NCBI GenBank assembly: GCA_027048265.1
Contig: JALTXS010000072.1
Span: forward strand, 1-16,929
Origin: Desulfurococcales archaeon
Lineage (GTDB): Archaea > Thermoproteota > Thermoprotei_A > Sulfolobales > Fervidicoccaceae
Direction: 5' to 3'
DNA length: 16,929 nt
This document shows positions 14,072-16,929 of this stretch, piece by piece (position 1 is the first letter of the stretch; each line of letters starts with the position of its first letter). The position numbers and the translations under genes were made by a program. The notes under the pieces are model-generated. The model made no database searches, was not told the DNA's origin, and saw only the letters and a program-made list of their open reading frames with translations.

Positions 14072-15016
14072 CTACAGCTCCCGGGGCTCCAGGGCCTCTG
14101 CTACTACTACCTCGTATTCACCATAGTGCTTGGAGGCAACACCCTCAATAGCGTCCCGGACAGGCTGCTCCTCCCCCCGCTTCACCAGAGCAAATACGCT
14201 GGGCCCGGCCCCGCTTATGTTGAACCCTAGGGCCCCCGCCTCCAGGGCCTTCTTCTTCATATCCCAATACCCCTTAATCCACCTGGACCTGACCTCCTCG
14301 ATGACACCCCCATAGCTGGCGGCCTTCCCCAGAGACTCCAGGTCTCTTTTGAAGAGTGACGTGAGTAGCAGGGCCCCGTAGCTCTGGTACACGGTCATCT
14401 CTTTGAAGGAATACTCTTGGGGCAGAGCCTGGCGCATCCTCTTGGTCTTCTCCTCCCGGTCAACCTCCCCCGCCCCGGGGACTCCTAGGACGAAGAGTAC
14501 ATCGCGGGGCCACTCGAACACGTGGAACACGGGAGGGTCCCTGTCAATCCCCCCCATGACGACCAGCCCTCCTACTAGGGAGGGCACCACGTTGTCGTAG
14601 TGGACGCTTCCAGACACAAGGCCCTCAGCCCTTCCCGCTATGCTAACAATCTTCTCCCCCGGACAATGGGCCAGTCCCCTGTAGGCCCTCAGCACCGCCG
14701 CTACTGTGGCTGCAGAGGAGCCCAGCCCCCTACCCACGGGGACGTTCTTCTCAAGCAACACTGAAAACCCTACGCCACCCTCCCCTGGTGGGCACTCCTT
14801 CAGGGCGAGCCTAAGCGTCCTCAGAGCCAGGTTCGCCTCCCCCCGGGAGACGTTAGCGGCTTCCCTCCCAACCACTCGTAACTCCAGCCTCTCCTCATCC
14901 TCAAGGGGCTCTAGCCTGACCTTGTCGTAGAACGCGTTCACCGCGACACCAGCTATGTCGAACAGGCTTCCAAGGTTAGCCGAGGTGGAGGGACCCACTC
15001 CCTCTAATACCCTCAA
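14072..15016 (-). CDS. thrB: Homoserine kinase
   Basis: The 314-residue product is a GHMP kinase that phosphorylates L-homoserine with ATP, the next-to-last step of threonine synthesis. The N-terminus VGPSTSANLGSLFD is typical of homoserine kinases, the ATP loop is PVGRGLGSSAAT (93-104), and the C-terminal GHMP motif is NISGAGPSVFAL. HYDNVVPSLVGG is the substrate-side block. The length is normal. TTG at 15016 has GGGGG about 7 bases upstream. A minus-strand box A, CTAAATACA, lies about 25 bases before the start, so the leader would be very short or absent. No other threonine genes are in the window, and the only near neighbour is convergent. Confidence 0.93.
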   Translation of the reverse strand: MRVLEGVGPSTSANLGSLFDIAGVAVNAFYDKVRLEPLEDEERLELRVVGREAANVSRGEANLALRTLRLALKECPPGEGGVGFSVLLEKNVPVGRGLGSSAATVAAVLRAYRGLAHCPGEKIVSIAGRAEGLVSGSVHYDNVVPSLVGGLVVMGGIDRDPPVFHVFEWPRDVLFVLGVPGAGEVDREEKTKRMRQALPQEYSFKEMTVYQSYGALLLTSLFKRDLESLGKAASYGGVIEEVRSRWIKGYWDMKKKALEAGALGFNISGAGPSVFALVKRGEEQPVRDAIEGVASKHYGEYEVVVAEALEPREL

Positions 15017-15237
15017 ACCATATCCCCCGCGGCGTTGTATTTAGGGTGTTGTCGGAAACGGTTTATCAATACTGCGTAATACCCAAGACCGGTGAGAGAG
15101 CCCAGGCAATCATTGATAGCCTCTGGTTTTAACATAGAAGAACCCTTCCAAAGCACCGGCGGGGCGCTGGGAAACATTTTTACGACCACCCCCCGATCCT
15201 TCAACAGGGGCATTATACCCCATGATATGGTGGTGAA
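15017..15237. promoter_or_regulatory. Divergent promoter region, thrB / surface protein
   Basis: This 221-base gap carries a minus-strand box A for thrB (CTAAATACA, 15036-15046) and a plus-strand box A for the surface protein gene (ACATTTTTACG, 15173-15183, start predicted near 15206). Between them I see no RNA gene. A 66-codon minus-strand frame crosses the gap but has codon use unlike the genes here. Confidence 0.45.
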
Positions 15238-16722
15238 ATGGTCTTGTTGGAGAACCGCAAAGCCAGTCTTCTCCTACTAGCCCTACTACTGGTATCGACA
15301 CTGACCGCGGGAGCCGCCTCAGCTGCCAGGGATACGGGCCCTGTGGTCTTGGTTGACCTGAGCCACGGCGAGGCCACCAGTGGCCTGGACACTCTGTTCA
15401 AGATTATGCCCGAGTTCCAATGGGTCGTCCTGGTGGCCAGCGAGGATGACGTTGCGAACCTCCCCGACACCGTCAAGTTGCTCGCCAAGGAGATATGGGT
15501 GGGCAGCTTAGCCGACGTGGCCGACATGCTAGGCCTGGTCGACGGCATAATTGTCGGCCAGCCCGCGGCCGAGTTCACCCCCGACGAGATAGCCGTACTG
15601 ACAGACTGGTTCTTCAGCGACTCCAACCGAGTGAAGTTCATATGGCTAGCGGGCGACAGCGACTACCCCGCCCAGGGCGGGAACCTGGAGATAGCCCAGA
15701 GCACCATAAACGCGATCCTGGAGAGCCTGGGGGCCCAGCTCCGCCACGACTACGTCAGCGTGGAGGACCCCGTGAACTACGCTAAGAAGACATACCGTGT
15801 AATAGGCACCGTGGAGCCCGACGAGCCCCTCGGCTTCCTAGCGGTGGGAGCACAGGCGGTTCTCTTCCACGGCCCCGGAGCTCTGGCTTATGTGGACGAG
15901 AACGGTGAGTGGAGGAGCCTCAGCGAGGGTGCCCCCGAGGGCGTGTTCAGGATAATATGGACCAGCGACCAGGCCTACATTGTAGAGCACCAGCCCTCAC
16001 AGCCCGGAGCACCCGGTAACCTGGGCATGGCATACGCCGCAGGCGATACCGGGCGCTTCGTCCTAATGGCTGCGGAGACCATGCTGGTCCCCATAGAGGA
16101 CAGCCAGGTACCCCGTATCATACTGCTGAGCTCGGAGACACCCTACGGCGGCTACCAGCCCATGATAACCTACCTCTACAAGGGCATCCCCCTCGATGGG
16201 CCAAGGTTTGTGAGAAACGTCCTCCTCTGGGCCAGCGGGGTCATGGGGGAGCTGAAGGCCCTAACACAGCTCTACCTCGGCGTTCAGGCTAACACGGACA
16301 ACCTGAACCAGCTCAGCGGGAAAGTTGCAGACCTCAACGCAAGGCTCTCACAACTCAAAGACGCCGTTCAGAGGACCCAGGATAGCATAAAGAACCTCCA
16401 GCAGCAGCTCGAGGGACTGAAACAAGCCAGCCAGGAGGTTGAGAACCTAAAGGCGGCCGTGGATGAGCTCCAGAAATCTCTATCCCAGCTTAACCAGGCC
16501 CTCCAACAGCTGGAGTCCACGGTGGGCGACCAGGATGGCAAGATAGGTGACCTTAGGAACCAGCTCAACCAGCTCAGCCAGCAGCTTGACCAGCTCAAGA
16601 CCCAGGTGGAGGAGGCCAAGGCGGCCGCCGAGAAGGCCCCCAGTAGCACAACCGCTATGGCAGGAGCGGTCCTGGGCCTGCTGGCGATAATATTGGCCGC
16701 CGTGGCACTTACCCGCAAGTAG
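15238..16722 (+). CDS. Secreted coiled-coil surface protein with C-terminal membrane anchor (S-layer stalk-like)
   Basis: The 494-residue product begins with a signal peptide (basic NRK, core LLLLALLLVS, small residues to about 29). Residues about 34-330 form a globular alpha/beta region (VVLVDLSHGEATSGLD, VDGIIVGQPAAEFT, FIWLAGDSDY) resembling a class I glutamine-amidotransferase/ThuA-like or DUF4350-like fold. Residues about 337-466 are a long Leu/Gln heptad coiled coil (such as NQLNQLSQQLDQL). A final helix AGAVLGLLAIILAAVAL (475-491) with TRK anchors it. Signal, ectodomain, stalk and anchor match the plan of archaeal S-layer anchor proteins such as SlaB, without recognisable sequence identity, so the role is inferred. 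GGTGGTGA lies directly before ATG 15238; TTG at 15244 is an alternative start. Confidence 0.85.
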   Translation: MVLLENRKASLLLLALLLVSTLTAGAASAARDTGPVVLVDLSHGEATSGLDTLFKIMPEFQWVVLVASEDDVANLPDTVKLLAKEIWVGSLADVADMLGLVDGIIVGQPAAEFTPDEIAVLTDWFFSDSNRVKFIWLAGDSDYPAQGGNLEIAQSTINAILESLGAQLRHDYVSVEDPVNYAKKTYRVIGTVEPDEPLGFLAVGAQAVLFHGPGALAYVDENGEWRSLSEGAPEGVFRIIWTSDQAYIVEHQPSQPGAPGNLGMAYAAGDTGRFVLMAAETMLVPIEDSQVPRIILLSSETPYGGYQPMITYLYKGIPLDGPRFVRNVLLWASGVMGELKALTQLYLGVQANTDNLNQLSGKVADLNARLSQLKDAVQRTQDSIKNLQQQLEGLKQASQEVENLKAAVDELQKSLSQLNQALQQLESTVGDQDGKIGDLRNQLNQLSQQLDQLKTQVEEAKAAAEKAPSSTTAMAGAVLGLLAIILAAVALTRK

Positions 16723-16750
16723 GACCCCTGGGGGCTCCTAAATGACAGTG

Positions 16751-16756
16751 TTTTTT
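16751..16756 (+). terminator. T-run terminator after the surface protein gene
   Basis: TTTTTT lies 29 bases after the stop codon, fitting the oligo-T type of archaeal transcription terminator. There is no strong hairpin before it. Confidence 0.4.
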
Positions 16757-16772
16757 GCCATCGTACAAACCA

Positions 16773-16780
16773 TTTTTATA
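16773..16780 (+). promoter_or_regulatory. Box A, first of two at the right end
   Basis: TTTTTATA is a strong archaeal TATA sequence and predicts transcription from about 16803. A second box, CTTTAATACAA, lies at 16839-16849 and would start transcription near 16871. Confidence 0.5.
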
Positions 16781-16807
16781 CAATAGCATGTGACACGTTC
16801 CTTGTGG

Positions 16808-16921
16808 GTGGCTCAAGCCTTCGGAAAAACACCTACTTCTTTAATACAATCAGGAGATCGATTCTACTCGAGAGCCATGGGTCGCTACCAAGGCATGAGG
16901 GTGAAGATGAAGAGGGAGTGA
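16808..16921 (+). CDS. Possible short leaderless gene (37 residues)
   Basis: GTG at 16808 (or TTG at 16802) opens a 37-39 residue frame, ending at TGA 16919-16921. It begins almost exactly where the first box A predicts transcription, as leaderless archaeal genes do, and its stop overlaps a downstream ATG (TGATG). The product is basic towards the end (RYQGMRVKMKRE). The first half uses codons rare in this window (TTA, CGA, ACA, TCT), which argues against it. No family is recognised. Confidence 0.22.
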   Translation: MAQAFGKTPTSLIQSGDRFYSRAMGRYQGMRVKMKRE

Positions 16922-16929
16922 TGAGCACG
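16921..16929 (+). CDS. Probable start of the next gene, cut by the window edge
   Basis: ATG at 16921 (GTG in frame at 16918) follows GAGGGAG at 16912-16918 and the second box A at 16839-16849. Only three codons (Met-Ser-Thr) are present, so nothing can be said about the product. Confidence 0.3.

Noticed and set aside
15013..15213. 66-codon minus-strand frame whose TGA overlaps the TTG start of thrB
   Set aside because: The overlap looks like coupling, but the frame covers both promoters of the gap and uses codons (CGT, CGA, TTA, TCT, AAT) unlike neighbouring genes. It is probably chance, though not fully excluded.
16918..16924. GTGATGA, an exact C-box motif near the right edge
   Set aside because: The window ends 5 bases later, so no D box or guide can be checked, and the motif is explained by overlapping stop and start codons.

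Overview
The window reads as a gene-dense chromosomal segment of a GC-rich hyperthermophilic crenarchaeon, most like Desulfurococcales (Aeropyrum/Pyrodictiaceae type). The grounds are archaeal-type TyrRS, ValRS and DnaG primase, a stand-alone 5S rRNA gene, archaeal box A (TATA) promoters in nearly every gap, GGTG/GGAGG Shine-Dalgarno motifs, heavy use of AGG and ATA codons, and many TTG starts. I see no CRISPR array, transposon, phage gene or tRNA. Most of it is housekeeping DNA with a few odd accessory genes.

Left part (1-4094): the 3' end of a gene for a protein with a C-terminal membrane helix is followed at once by a CYTH-fold phosphatase/cyclase gene. Convergent to these is an HD-domain phosphohydrolase gene, divergent from valS across a shared promoter gap. 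Middle (4095-8805, + strand): sufS (cysteine desulfurase), tyrS, then dnaG-tmk as a probable operon. The dnaG gene has an unusually long, possibly folded upstream region.

Minus-strand block (8774-12014): a large membrane glycosyltransferase of the PMT/GT39 kind is followed, with a 68-base overlap, by an unrecognised alpha/beta plus winged-helix protein. The glycosyltransferase has an extra domain in its first external loop and a second GT-C-like half. Divergent from it (12184-12873) is an Lrp/AsnC regulator gene with a perfect 15-base palindrome by its promoter, followed by a previously unlisted 58-residue two-helix membrane protein gene.

Right part: a 5S rRNA gene on the minus strand (12998-13123) shares a promoter gap with a HAD-type phosphoglycolate phosphatase gene. 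That gene ends 2 bases from the convergent thrB (homoserine kinase). Then comes a secreted, coiled-coil, membrane-anchored surface protein resembling S-layer stalk proteins. The last 200 bases hold a terminator-like T run, two box A sequences and the start of further coding sequence cut by the window edge.

The genes do not form one pathway; they cover translation (valS, tyrS, 5S), replication/RNA (dnaG, tmk), sulfur mobilisation (sufS), threonine synthesis (thrB), glycolate repair (HAD) and the cell envelope (PMT-like protein, surface protein). The least explained parts are the PMT-like fusion with its downstream partner, the Lrp/small membrane protein unit, and the dnaG leader.
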